Shown here: piece by piece, positions 24,989 through 33,332 of the stretch | How the letters are laid out: every line of letters begins with the position of its first letter | Position numbering within the stretch: position 1 is the first letter of the stretch | NCBI GenBank assembly: GCA_045134375.1 | Contig: JBGUVL010000012.1 | Location: 1-64,000 of the forward strand | Length of the DNA: 64,000 nt | From: JBGUVL01 sp045134375 | GTDB lineage: Bacteria; Bacillota_I; Bacilli_A; Erysipelotrichales; Erysipelotrichaceae | Direction of reading: 5' to 3' | Translations under genes and position numbers: made by a program | Notes under the pieces: generated by a model | The model's database searches: none | Told to the model about the DNA's origin: nothing | Seen by the model: only the letters and a program-made list of their open reading frames with translations

Positions 24989-25756
24989 TTAGTTGTTACC
25001 TCCTTCAGTAGTAGCAGCTTCTTTTTTCGGAGCAGACTGCTGAGAACGTCTATTGTTACGATCTCCTCTTCTGTTATTTCTTCTGCGTTCACCCTTTGGT
25101 GCTTCTGGTTCTTTTACCATTTCCCCTGGTAGCACTTCACCACGGCAAATCCATACTTTTACCCCTAAGCGTCCATAAGTTGTTGCAGCTTCTTCCCATG
25201 CATAATCGATATCAGCACGTAATGTATGTAAAGGTACATTACCTTCTGAATATCCTTCGGTACGAGCCATATCAGCTCCACCTAAACGTCCAGAAACAGC
25301 GGTTTTAATACCTTTGGCACCAGCACGCATTGTTCTCTGGATCGCTTTTTTCTGTGCCGTTCTGAAAGAAGCACGGTTTTCCAACTGATCGGCAATACTT
25401 CTAGCTACTAATTTAGCATCTAAATCTGGATTAGCAATTTCCATTACTTTAATGAAAATGTTCTTTCCACCAGTCATTTTCACTAGTTTTTTCTTTAAAC
25501 CTTCAACAACTTCACCACCGTTGCCACCGATTACCATACCCGGACGAGCCGTTCTGATAATTACTTCAACGCGGTTTTTCGAACGTTCAATTTCAACTTT
25601 TGATACGGAAGCAGCTTTTAATTCCTTGAATAAGAATTCACGAATTTTAACGTCTTCTAATAATAAATCGGCATATTCCTTGTCAGCATACCAACGTGAT
25701 TCCCAATCACGAATAACACCAACTCTTAATCCGATAGGACTTACTTTCTGACCCAT
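24989..25756 (-). CDS. rpsC: 30S ribosomal protein S3
   Basis: 255 aa, mRNA-entry protein with helicase role. KH type-2 domain with GMVIGGNGGEVVEGLKKKL (74-92; the usual GxxG loop). The last 40 residues are a disordered Arg/Asn-rich extension (GERRRNNRRGDRNNRRS...). GGAGGTAGCTC precedes the start. Confidence 0.97.
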   Translation of the reverse strand: MGQKVSPIGLRVGVIRDWESRWYADKEYADLLLEDVKIREFLFKELKAASVSKVEIERSKNRVEVIIRTARPGMVIGGNGGEVVEGLKKKLVKMTGGKNIFIKVMEIANPDLDAKLVARSIADQLENRASFRTAQKKAIQRTMRAGAKGIKTAVSGRLGGADMARTEGYSEGNVPLHTLRADIDYAWEEAATTYGRLGVKVWICRGEVLPGEMVKEPEAPKGERRRNNRRGDRNNRRSQQSAPKKEAATTEGGNN

Positions 25757-25766
25757 GAGCTACCTC

Positions 25767-26102
25767 CTAATCTCTTTCTGCCACACATACAGTGATGTGG
25801 CATGTTCTCTTGTGAATAGCACTTGCGCTTCCTTTTGCACGAGGCATGAAACGTTTCAATGTTACTCCTTCATTTACGTAGCAAGAGCTTACGTATAATT
25901 TTTCTTCATTTAAATCATTGTTATTAACAGCATTTGCTACTGCTGAGTTCAATACTTTACCAATTGCTTCAGCTGCGAAGTTTGGAGTAAAGCGCAGAAT
26001 AGCTGCTGCTTCTTCTACATCTTTCCCACGGATAAGGTCGATAACCAGACGAGCTTTTCTAGGTGGGATTCTTAATGTTTTTGCTGTTGCTTTAATTTCC
26101 AT
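25767..26102 (-). CDS. rplV: 50S ribosomal protein L22
   Basis: 111 aa from the ATG at 26102 with GAGAGG 8 bases upstream; the open frame continues upstream into rpsS without a ribosome site, so that part is not used. MEIKATAKTLRIPPRKARLV and the beta-hairpin that narrows the exit tunnel (near RFMPRAKGSASAIHKRTCH, 84-102) are canonical; macrolide-resistance changes fall here but none is evident. Confidence 0.97.
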   Translation of the reverse strand: MEIKATAKTLRIPPRKARLVIDLIRGKDVEEAAAILRFTPNFAAEAIGKVLNSAVANAVNNNDLNEEKLYVSSCYVNEGVTLKRFMPRAKGSASAIHKRTCHITVCVAERD

Positions 26103-26115
26103 TATGATTTCCTCT

Positions 26116-26394
26116 CTATCTCTTAGCTTTCTTATCGTCTCCGCCGTGATCAGCGTATTTTCTTGTTGGTACGAATTCACCTAATTTGTGCCCTACCATA
26201 TCTTCTGTTACATATACAGGGATGTGTTCTTTACCATTGTAAACGGCAAAAGTGTGTTCCACGAACTGTGGGAAAATTGTTGAACGACGTGACCAAGTTT
26301 TAATCACTTCTTTTTTACCAGACGCATTCAATGCTTCCACTTTCTTCATCAAGTGATCATCACAGAAAGGTCCTTTTTTCAAACTACGACTCAT
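26116..26394 (-). CDS. rpsS: 30S ribosomal protein S19
   Basis: 92 aa, head protein contacting S13. SRSLKKGPFCDDHLMKKV at the start and HKLGEFVPTRKYADHGGDDK at the end match the family. AAAGGAGGTAAAATAA precedes the start. Between rplB and rplV. Confidence 0.98.
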   Translation of the reverse strand: MSRSLKKGPFCDDHLMKKVEALNASGKKEVIKTWSRRSTIFPQFVEHTFAVYNGKEHIPVYVTEDMVGHKLGEFVPTRKYADHGGDDKKAKR

Positions 26395-26416
26395 TTATTT
26401 TACCTCCTTTGCCTTC

Positions 26417-27250
26417 TTACTTAGCATTACGACGACGGACAATCAATTTGTCAGAAGCGTTTTTCTTCTTACGAGTAATAACACCCATAGCTTTCTTACC
26501 CCAAGGAGTCATTGGAGATTTACGACCAATTGAAGTACGTCCTTCCCCACCACCATGAGGGTGATCATTAGGGTTCATAACAGAACCACGAACGGTAGGT
26601 CTAACACCTTTCCATCTATTTCTACCAGCTTTACCGATATTTACTAAGCTGTGGTCTTCATTACCAACAACACCGATCGTAGCGCGGCAATTAGCCAATA
26701 CTTTTCTAACTTCTCCGCTGGATAAACGTAATGTTACATATTTTTCTTCAATACCTAAAATCTGAGCAGAACATCCAGCACTTCTTGCTAACTGTCCACC
26801 TTTTCCTGGTTTTAATTCTACATTGTGAATAAAAGTACCTTCCGGAATATCTTTCATTTCTAATGAGTTACCAACTTTGATATCAGCACCTTCACCAGAT
26901 TGAACTTTAGCACCAACACTCAATCCTTTAGGAGCTAAGATATATCTCTTTTCTCCATCCGCATAGTTTAATAGAGCGATGTTAGCACTTCTATTTGGAT
27001 CGTATTCGATTGTTGCAACTGTTGCAGGAATACCATCCTTATTTCTTTTGAAGTCGATAATACGATACTGACGCTTGTGTCCTCCACCCTTGTGACGAGT
27101 AGTGATGCGTCCGTTATTGTTTCGACCAGCATTCTTGTTTAATGAAACAGTCAATGAACGTTCTGGCTTAGTAGCAGTAATTTCATCGAATGTCAAAGTT
27201 GTCATGCCACGACGACCATTGGTCGTTGGCTTATACTTTTTGATACCCAT
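26417..27250 (-). CDS. rplB: 50S ribosomal protein L2
   Basis: 277 aa, needed for subunit joining and the peptidyl-transferase centre. MGIKKYKPTTNGRRGMTTLTF begins it and the conserved loop MNPNDHPHGGGEGRTSIGRK (226-245) holds the essential histidine (H231 area). GGAGGAAAATAC precedes the start. Confidence 0.98.
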   Translation of the reverse strand: MGIKKYKPTTNGRRGMTTLTFDEITATKPERSLTVSLNKNAGRNNNGRITTRHKGGGHKRQYRIIDFKRNKDGIPATVATIEYDPNRSANIALLNYADGEKRYILAPKGLSVGAKVQSGEGADIKVGNSLEMKDIPEGTFIHNVELKPGKGGQLARSAGCSAQILGIEEKYVTLRLSSGEVRKVLANCRATIGVVGNEDHSLVNIGKAGRNRWKGVRPTVRGSVMNPNDHPHGGGEGRTSIGRKSPMTPWGKKAMGVITRKKKNASDKLIVRRRNAK

Positions 27251-27303
27251 GTATTTTCCTCCTAACGCGTTTTAACGAGAAATAGCGCGATTCTTCTCGA
27301 CTC

Positions 27304-27591
27304 TTATTCTCCGAATAAGTTGATATCCTGTCCAGCAGCCACTTTTACTACCGCTTTACGAACAGCCTTTGTTTTTCCAACGTATTTACCCATTCTCTTT
27401 TTCTTAGGTTTTACGTTTAAGATGTTTACTTTTTCAACTTTTACATTGAAAATTTCTTCAATTGCCTGTTTTACTTCTGTTTTATTTGACCCTTTTGCAA
27501 CTTCAAACGTCACTTTGTTGTCAGCGTCCATCAATTTCATTGACTTTTCCGTAATGATTGGACGGATGATAATGTCTCTAGCGTTACTCAT
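27304..27591 (-). CDS. rplW: 50S ribosomal protein L23
   Basis: 95 aa, tunnel-exit docking site of trigger factor. DIIIRPIITEKSMKLMDADNK and VKKVNILNVKPKKKR-like loop (VEKVNILNVKPKKKRMG) are typical. It shares one base with the rplD stop (TAATG), so both are coupled. Confidence 0.97.
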   Translation of the reverse strand: MSNARDIIIRPIITEKSMKLMDADNKVTFEVAKGSNKTEVKQAIEEIFNVKVEKVNILNVKPKKKRMGKYVGKTKAVRKAVVKVAAGQDINLFGE

Positions 27592-28220
27592 TATCCAAGT
27601 ACCTCCTCAACCATTTTCACAGCACTTTCAGTGAAAACAATTTTGTTTGCGTTTACGATATCGTAAACGTTAATTCCTTCCGCCAGCACCATTTCCATTG
27701 TTTCAATATTTCTCATTGATAAGTAAGCATTTTCGAAATCTTCTTCTGGAGAAACAACGAATAATGTTTTCTTAACCGCACCGATATTTTCAATAATCTT
27801 GTTGAATTCCTTTGTTTTAGGAGCTGCTAATGCAAACTTATCAACAACGATCATAGCATCGCTGGCAACTTTTTCAGACAGCACTGATTTTAATGCTAAT
27901 CTTCTTACTTTTTTATTTAAAGAATATTTGTAGCTTCTTGGTGTAGGTCCAAATACCGTTCCACCACCACGCCACTGAGTAGCTCTGATAGAACCCTGGC
28001 GAGCACGTCCAGTCCCTTTCTGACGATATGGCTTACGTCCACCACCTCTAACTTCAGTACGAGTTTTTGTATCGTGTGTACCTTGACGTCTGCTAGCTTG
28101 CTGCATCACGATAGCGTCAAAGATTACCTGCTGATTTGGTTCTACTTCGAATACTTCCGGGTTTAAAGTAATTTCTTTTACCTTCTGCCCTTCCTGGTTA
28201 ATAACTGTAATGTTAGCCAT
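27591..28220 (-). CDS. rplD: 50S ribosomal protein L4
   Basis: 209 aa. Long basic loop reaching the exit tunnel: RTEVRGGGRKPYRQKGTGRAR (56-76) is intact, with no macrolide-type change evident. It starts 3 bases after rplC with GAGGAGGAATAAAAG in the rplC end. In several bacteria L4 also represses the S10 operon through its leader. Confidence 0.97.
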   Translation of the reverse strand: MANITVINQEGQKVKEITLNPEVFEVEPNQQVIFDAIVMQQASRRQGTHDTKTRTEVRGGGRKPYRQKGTGRARQGSIRATQWRGGGTVFGPTPRSYKYSLNKKVRRLALKSVLSEKVASDAMIVVDKFALAAPKTKEFNKIIENIGAVKKTLFVVSPEEDFENAYLSMRNIETMEMVLAEGINVYDIVNANKIVFTESAVKMVEEVLG

Positions 28221-28223
28221 CTT

Positions 28224-28928
28224 TTATTCCTCCTCAGCTGCAGTTTCTGTTGGAGTGTAATCAACTAAAGTTTTAGCTCCACCTTTAGCCTTGCTTCTCT
28301 TTACTGCAGATTTTACTAATACCAATCCTTTTTTAGGACCTGGAACATTTCCTTTGATTAATAAACAGTTGTTTTCTACATCTACCTTAATGATTTCTAA
28401 ATTCTGGTTTGTAGTAGTGTAACCACCTTCTTGCCCAGCCATGATAGTACCTTTACTAATCTTACCGGCACGAGAAGTGATACCAATCGTCGCTAATGAA
28501 CCAATGTGTCTGATGTTTTTAGATCCACCATGACTCTTAGGTCCCATAGTAGCGTTGTTTCTTACGATTGTACCGTTGTAACCTTTTCCTTTTGAAGTAC
28601 CCTGTACATCAACCATATCTCCAGCTTCAAAGATATCAACCTTAACAACATCTCCTAAAGCAACGTTCATTTCGTTCCCTCTGATTTCTTTTGCGAATTT
28701 CTTAGGAGCAGTGTTGGCTTTTGCAGCATGACCTTTGCTAGCCTTTGTTGCTCTGTGTTCCTTCACATCTTCAAATCCTAACTGAACTGCTTCGTATCCA
28801 TCGTTTTCCACTGTCTTAACCTGTAACACAGTGTTTGGTGTAGCTTCCACTACAGTCACAGGAATTAACACACCATCTTCTGTGAAGACCTGTGTCATCC
28901 CGATCTTACGTCCTAATATACCTTTCAT
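28224..28928 (-). CDS. rplC: 50S ribosomal protein L3
   Basis: 234 aa including a C-terminal extension (GGAKTLVDYTPTETAAEEE) that is acidic and beyond the family core. MKGILGRKIGMTQVFTEDG opens it; the tip that approaches the peptidyl-transferase centre lies around NATMGPKSHGGSKNIRHIGS (139-158). AGGAGGTGCTAAC precedes the start. Confidence 0.97.
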   Translation of the reverse strand: MKGILGRKIGMTQVFTEDGVLIPVTVVEATPNTVLQVKTVENDGYEAVQLGFEDVKEHRATKASKGHAAKANTAPKKFAKEIRGNEMNVALGDVVKVDIFEAGDMVDVQGTSKGKGYNGTIVRNNATMGPKSHGGSKNIRHIGSLATIGITSRAGKISKGTIMAGQEGGYTTTNQNLEIIKVDVENNCLLIKGNVPGPKKGLVLVKSAVKRSKAKGGAKTLVDYTPTETAAEEE

Positions 28929-28939
28929 GTTAGCACCTC

Positions 28940-29251
28940 CTATAACTTAATCTCGATGTCAACACCACTAGGTAATTCTAAACGACTTAAAGCGTCGATA
29001 GTTTCTGCGCTAGGGCCAACAATTTCGATTAAACGCTTGTGAGTTCTGATTTCGAACTGTTCACGAGAGTCCTTATATTTGTGTACCGCACGCAGGATTG
29101 TGACAACCTGCTTTTCAGTTGGTAATGGTACTGGACCAACAATCTTCTTAGCACCGTGAGCCTGTGCTGATTCCACGATCTTTTCTGCTGATGCATCTAA
29201 AGTTCTGTGTTCATACGCTTTCAATCGGATGCGTACTGTATTTTTTGCCAT
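28940..29251 (-). CDS. rpsJ: 30S ribosomal protein S10
   Basis: 103 aa, also the NusE transcription factor partner of NusB and NusG. RIRLKAYEHRTLDASAEKIV and VGPVPLPTEKQ are canonical. AAAGGAGATATATC precedes the start. It heads the S10-spc-alpha supercluster, with promoter at 29375-29403 and a structured leader. Confidence 0.98.
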   Translation of the reverse strand: MAKNTVRIRLKAYEHRTLDASAEKIVESAQAHGAKKIVGPVPLPTEKQVVTILRAVHKYKDSREQFEIRTHKRLIEIVGPSAETIDALSRLELPSGVDIEIKL

Positions 29252-29368
29252 GATATATCTCCTTTCATCTATAATGATTTATAGACTCGCTCGATGCGAA
29301 TTCCCTGACCCACCACTCATGACAACGTTTTTCAGTGTGTCAGCAACCTCGCACGTCCATGCGGTCGT
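29252..29368 (-). promoter_or_regulatory. S10 operon leader RNA
   Basis: About 117 bases of leader fold into a long stem: TGCGAGG near the 5' side pairs with ATTCGCA, enclosing TGACACACTG / GTCATGAGTGGTGGGTCA. This resembles the L4-binding S10 leader of Bacillota; autogenous control is inferred. Confidence 0.6.
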
Positions 29369-29374
29369 GATGAT

Positions 29375-29403
29375 ATTTTATCATGTAGCGGGTGTGATTG
29401 CAA
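29375..29403 (-). promoter_or_regulatory. promoter of the S10-spc-alpha supercluster
   Basis: TTGCAA (29398-29403), 17-bp spacer, TAAAAT (29375-29380). Confidence 0.8.
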
Positions 29404-29478
29404 TAACTTTTTACGCTTTTTTTATTCTTTTACCGTTCCATAAAACCCCTTAAAATAAGTCTATTTAACCCCAAACAA

Positions 29479-29493
29479 AGAGAGCGCTTACAT
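29479..29493 (-). promoter_or_regulatory. cre-like box upstream of the S10 promoter
   Basis: ATGTAAGCGCTCTCT on the minus strand fits WTGNAANCGNWNNCW at every fixed position. Its centre is about 118 bases before the expected start of transcription. CcpA binding is inference. Confidence 0.5.
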
Positions 29494-29527
29494 TTTTTGT
29501 TTTCTTTTCGCATTTGCTTTCAACAAT

Positions 29528-29566
29528 AAAAAAAACAGACTTTTTATCACAAAAAGAGCTGTTTTT
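29528..29566 (-). terminator. terminator of the DUF308 gene
   Basis: AACAG / CTGTT outer pairs enclose CTTTTT-GTGAT-AAAAAG, followed by eight T on the minus strand. Confidence 0.75.
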
Positions 29567-29580
29567 TGGAATTTTCGGTT

Positions 29581-30168
29581 TCACATTCTTAATTCTTTCA
29601 TCGATATTGCCTCCATAAGCAACAATATGCCATTGCTAATCAAATACAGAGCAACAACGAAATTCAACACAATAGCTGAAGAAAGTGGCATCACGATAAA
29701 AACAATCGAAAGTAAAATAGTCACTATACCACTGAGACGAAACATCGCTGTATTTGGTATTGCAAAATTGCGCATACGATTTGCAAACGACAATTTTTCT
29801 GCACCAGAGAACATCAATACGATCGCTAACATAAAAGCAATCATAGTGGCTGTAATTTCAACAGGAGTTGACAATAAAAACCAGCCAAACATAATATTCA
29901 TAATACCCATCACAATAACAAGTGGTTCCTTAAAATAAGATGTTGTACATAGATAAGTAATGACTTGGTAGATTCCCCAAGCCATCAACACAATCGATAC
30001 CACCACTTGCAATAATTGGAATATCTCGATTGGATAGGCTATACATAGAATACCCAAAATAACCATTGCAAACCCTAAAGCAAAGCATCCGATCCGCAAT
30101 GAGCGAACATGTCGGTTCCAATTATTTTTAAATTGTACAATTGGATCAAAACCATGAAAACGGTTCAT
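29581..30168 (-). CDS. DUF308 (HdeD-like) membrane protein
   Basis: 195 aa with six hydrophobic segments in three hairpin pairs (for example CFALGFAMVILGILCIAYPIE-like near 28-48 and FVVALYLISNGILLLMEAI near 170), separated by short charged turns, the layout of HdeD/DUF308 proteins. The role is unknown; acid-stress involvement is known only for E. coli HdeD. Monocistronic with its own terminator. It is an insertion between tuf and rpsJ. Confidence 0.8.
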   Translation of the reverse strand: MNRFHGFDPIVQFKNNWNRHVRSLRIGCFALGFAMVILGILCIAYPIEIFQLLQVVVSIVLMAWGIYQVITYLCTTSYFKEPLVIVMGIMNIMFGWFLLSTPVEITATMIAFMLAIVLMFSGAEKLSFANRMRNFAIPNTAMFRLSGIVTILLSIVFIVMPLSSAIVLNFVVALYLISNGILLLMEAISMKELRM

Positions 30169-30252
30169 CCTATCATCTCCATTTCTTTTCTATATATTAT
30201 AGTATGTTACCAAAAAATACGATAGCCAAATAATCGAAAAAATTTTTAATCT

Positions 30253-30996
30253 CTAATCCAAATAATCCTTCAAATATTCCGCTATAGAACGACTCATTTC
30301 TAATGCGAAGTCAGATTCATATTTTCGCTTGCAGAAAGCTTCCATACGTTGTTCATATTGATAAAGATTCCCTTCCTGCCGCTGACCTCTTTCCTTAAAC
30401 ATTTCTTTTAATTCTTTGCTATTTTTTTGGTGATAGTAGTTTTCACAAACCATTTGTTCATAAGTAAAGCGCTCTGGTTTTCTTCGATTTAACTGTTGCT
30501 CACTTGGATAGCCAAAAACCAGAAAAGCAGCAGGAAATACAAATTTAGGTAAATGTAGCAATTTTCTATGAAATTCGCACTGCTCCATAATATCACCAAT
30601 ATAGCAAGAGCCAATCCCCAAACTTTCTGCTGCCACCACGGCATTCTGTGCGGCAATCAAAGCATCATTGACTGCTAACAAGAATTCTCCAGCAGCTGGT
30701 TTACGAACCTTCTCATTGATCGATGAAAACACATCATACCATTTCTGATAATCAGCACAAAAAATCAAAGCCATCTTCGCATCGGCAATGAAAGGTTGAT
30801 GATCACAACTATCCGCCAATTGATTTAGAACATTTTGATCCGTGATATCAATAATTGTATACATACTCTGATTTCCTGCCGTTGGCGCTTCAATTGCACT
30901 TTGGATAATTAATCTTTTTTCTTCCTCTTTAATCTCTCGCCCAGTAAATACACGGACGGACTTTCTTAATTTTAATTGTTTGATTATTTCATTCAT
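30253..30996 (-). CDS. NfsA/FRP-type nitroreductase
   Basis: 247 aa flavoenzyme. The N-terminal RKSVRVFTGREIKEEE (residues 11-26) begins the FMN site; APTAGNQSMYTII (37-49) and AAESLGIGSCYIGDI (120-134) are the other FMN and dimer contacts. The long C-terminal arm (180-247) fits the NADPH-dependent NfsA/Frp group. Substrates (quinones, nitroaromatics, flavin) cannot be told from sequence. GATATGAGGT precedes the start. Between thiT and the DUF308 gene, apparently monocistronic. Confidence 0.85.
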   Translation of the reverse strand: MNEIIKQLKLRKSVRVFTGREIKEEEKRLIIQSAIEAPTAGNQSMYTIIDITDQNVLNQLADSCDHQPFIADAKMALIFCADYQKWYDVFSSINEKVRKPAAGEFLLAVNDALIAAQNAVVAAESLGIGSCYIGDIMEQCEFHRKLLHLPKFVFPAAFLVFGYPSEQQLNRRKPERFTYEQMVCENYYHQKNSKELKEMFKERGQRQEGNLYQYEQRMEAFCKRKYESDFALEMSRSIAEYLKDYLD

Positions 30997-31148
30997 ACCT
31001 CATATCCTCTCTTATATTACTAAAAACGCGCAAAACAAATCGATATGTTATTTACCATTTTCTTTGGTGACTGAAAAAGGTATCTTTGCTATCCATCGTT
31101 AATAATAATTCAAATAAGATCAAAAGAAAAGAAAAACGATATTTTATA

Positions 31149-31187
31149 TAAAAACCCTCCTAACTGATTTTACCAGTAAGGAGGGGC
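31149..31187 (-). terminator. terminator of thiT
   Basis: CCCCTCCTTACT-loop-AGTTAGGAGGG followed by TTTTTATAT on the minus strand. Confidence 0.85.
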
Positions 31188-31210
31188 TTATCAAAAAGCA
31201 AAGCTTTTTC

Positions 31211-31771
31211 TTAATCTTTAATTCCAACAAACTCGGTTGGACGCGTATTTTTCAATTTCATTACCAGTAATGGAGCAACGATAACCGCTACGATCAATGT
31301 TGGCAAACAATAGGTAAGATTGTATCCGAAAGAATAAACCCAAGCATCCAAAGACCAAGCTGCTGTTCCTTCCGGGAACCAATACCATACTCCTACTAAA
31401 ACGTGGGAAGCATATTTCACTAGCATTCCCAAAACAACACCGGCATAAACATTGTTTTTTCCAACTTTCGGACAAAGTGAGGCCATTCCACAAGCTAATA
31501 ATGGAAGAATGTAATCCAAGAAAATCTGCCCTGGAGCGTACAACCAAGAATTCAATCCTAGCATTGTTTCTGTAATAAATACTAGAATTGCCGTTAATCC
31601 ACCTTTCCACCATCCTAAGTGAAAAGAAGCAGCAAATAGCGCAATAACATGCAATTCTAATTTACCACCAAATGGCATTTCAAAAGGAATCATCTTACTT
31701 AGATACTCCAACGCCAGCGCTAACGCAATGTAAAACGCCATAAATACCAGATCTTTAGTTTTAAATTTCAT
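31211..31771 (-). CDS. thiT: ECF thiamine-binding S component ThiT
   Basis: 186 aa from 31771, where GGAGG lies 9 bases upstream; an in-frame ATG at 31801 is inside the leader. Six membrane helices and the ThiT thiamine-site pattern (LEYLSKMIPFEMPFGGKLEL, FHLGWWKGG, VGVWYWFPEG with Trp/Tyr residues). It is expected to join EcfT-EcfA1-EcfA2 from 2804-5260 to import thiamine. The TPP riboswitch immediately upstream agrees with that role. Confidence 0.95.
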   Translation of the reverse strand: MKFKTKDLVFMAFYIALALALEYLSKMIPFEMPFGGKLELHVIALFAASFHLGWWKGGLTAILVFITETMLGLNSWLYAPGQIFLDYILPLLACGMASLCPKVGKNNVYAGVVLGMLVKYASHVLVGVWYWFPEGTAAWSLDAWVYSFGYNLTYCLPTLIVAVIVAPLLVMKLKNTRPTEFVGIKD

Positions 31772-31936
31772 AAAAAAACACCTCCATGTGAGGCGCAGCA
31801 AGTATTTCCTTATTTTTGAACAGCAAAATAAGTAAAGACTCCCTACGCTAGTACTAACTAGATCAGGTCATAAGGGACCGGCATTTCTGCTCATCTCAGC
31901 TTTCCTTTGCTTTCACAACAAGAATAAGCGCCCCTG
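31772..31936 (-). promoter_or_regulatory. TPP riboswitch controlling thiT
   Basis: The THI-box core is visible on the minus strand: GGGGCGC, GCTGAGATGAG, TTATGACCTGATCTAG and GCGTAGGGA (about 31837-31936). Downstream, CCTC (31790-31793) can pair with the GAGG of the Shine-Dalgarno (31781-31784), and GCGCCTC can instead pair with GGGGCGC (31928-31934) of the aptamer. This suggests control of translation start by TPP; no T-run terminator is seen in the leader. Confidence 0.92.
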
Positions 31937-31949
31937 TCTTGACGGTAGT

Positions 31950-31978
31950 ATTATAGCAGACATTGTTTTCAATAGCAA
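31950..31978 (-). promoter_or_regulatory. promoter of thiT
   Basis: TTGCTA (31973-31978), 17-bp spacer, TATAAT (31950-31955). Confidence 0.8.
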
Positions 31979-31999
31979 ATTTAATTCTTTTTTACCGAT

Positions 32000-32027
32000 A
32001 AAAAAAGCTCTCATCAAGAGAGCTTTT
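32000..32027 (-). terminator. terminator of the str operon/tuf
   Basis: AAAGCTCTC-TTGAT-GAGAGCTTTTTT on the minus strand, 20 bases after the tuf stop. Confidence 0.92.
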
Positions 32028-32047
32028 TATCCTGTAATCGTGTGTAA

Positions 32048-33232
32048 TTACTTAATAATTTCAGTAACGTTACCAGCACCTACGGTACGTCCACCTTCAC
32101 GAATAGAGAACTTAGTTCCCTGTTCGATAGCGATTGGAGCGATCAATTCAACTGTCATTGTAACGTTATCCCCTGGCATAACCATTTCTGTTCCTTCTGG
32201 TAAAGTGATTACTCCAGTAACGTCTGTTGTTCTGAAATAGAACTGAGGACGGTAGTTAGAAACGAATGGTGTGTGACGTCCACCTTCTTCTTTTGTCAGT
32301 ACATATACCTGAGCATTGAAGTTTGTGTGAGGAGTTACACTTCCTGGCTTACATAAAATCTGTCCACGAACAACTTCGTCACGAGAAACACCACGTAATA
32401 ATGCACCGATGTTATCTCCTGCTTCAGCGAAGTCTAACAGTTTACGGAACATTTCGATTCCTGTAACAACTGTTTTTCTTGTAGGCTTAATACCAACGAT
32501 TTCAACTTCTTCATTCAGTTTTAAGATACCACGTTCAACACGTCCAGTAGCAACAGTACCACGTCCAGTGATTGTAAATACGTCTTCTACAGACATTAAG
32601 AATGGTTTGTCGTTTTCACGAGCTGGATCTGGAATATAGCTGTCAACAGCATCCATTAATTCATTGATAGCACCAATCCACTGTTCTTCACCGTTCAATG
32701 CACCTAATGCAGAACCACGGATGATTGGAGCGTTTTCTCCATCAAATCCATATTCGCTTAATAAGTCACGAACTTCCATTTCAACTAAGTCGATTAATTC
32801 TTCATCATCAACCATATCGCACTTATTTAAGAATACGATAATTTTTTCTACACCTACCTGGCTAGCTAACAGGATGTGTTCACGAGTCTGTGGCATAGGT
32901 CCATCAGTTGCAGCTACTACTAAGATAGCTCCGTCCATCTGAGCAGCACCTGTGATCATGTTCTTAACGTAGTCAGCGTGACCTGGGCAGACAACGTGTG
33001 CATAGTGACGATTGTCTGTCTGATATTCAACGTGTGCAGTATTGATTGTGATTCCACGTTCTTTTTCTTCTGGTGCACCGTCGATCTGATCATAAGCCTG
33101 AGCTTCTGCCTGACCTTTGCTTGCTAATACAGTAGTAATAGCTGCTGTTAATGTAGTTTTACCGTGGTCAACGTGACCAATTGTACCAATGTTAACATGA
33201 GTTTTACTTCTGTCAAACTTTTCTTTTGCCAT
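32048..33232 (-). CDS. tuf: elongation factor Tu with Asp-to-Val change in the G3 motif
   Basis: 394 aa, full length. Delivers aminoacyl-tRNA to the ribosome as a GTPase. G1 GHVDHGKT (19-26), G2 RGITI (59-63), G4 NKCD and G5 GSALGAL are canonical. The G3 box is VCPGH instead of DCPGH: codon 81 reads GTC where GAC is expected (32990-32992). That Asp (80 in E. coli numbering) helps hold Mg2+, so the change would be expected to harm GTP binding. Catalytic H85 remains. AGGAGG precedes the start. A second tuf copy elsewhere or a base error should be considered. Confidence 0.96.
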   Translation of the reverse strand: MAKEKFDRSKTHVNIGTIGHVDHGKTTLTAAITTVLASKGQAEAQAYDQIDGAPEEKERGITINTAHVEYQTDNRHYAHVVCPGHADYVKNMITGAAQMDGAILVVAATDGPMPQTREHILLASQVGVEKIIVFLNKCDMVDDEELIDLVEMEVRDLLSEYGFDGENAPIIRGSALGALNGEEQWIGAINELMDAVDSYIPDPARENDKPFLMSVEDVFTITGRGTVATGRVERGILKLNEEVEIVGIKPTRKTVVTGIEMFRKLLDFAEAGDNIGALLRGVSRDEVVRGQILCKPGSVTPHTNFNAQVYVLTKEEGGRHTPFVSNYRPQFYFRTTDVTGVITLPEGTEMVMPGDNVTMTVELIAPIAIEQGTKFSIREGGRTVGAGNVTEIIK

Positions 33233-33285
33233 TTTTTAATTTCCTCCTAAATAATGAGCCTTTTACATTTGGCTGTACATATAGT

Positions 33286-33314
33286 ATTTTAATTCAAAAT
33301 ACCTATAAAAGCAA
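33286..33314 (-). promoter_or_regulatory. internal promoter for tuf
   Basis: TTGCTT (33309-33314), 17-bp spacer, TAAAAT (33286-33291), between fusA and tuf, allowing extra tuf expression beyond str-operon read-through. Confidence 0.7.
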
Positions 33315-33332
33315 CACTTTATCGCTAATTTA

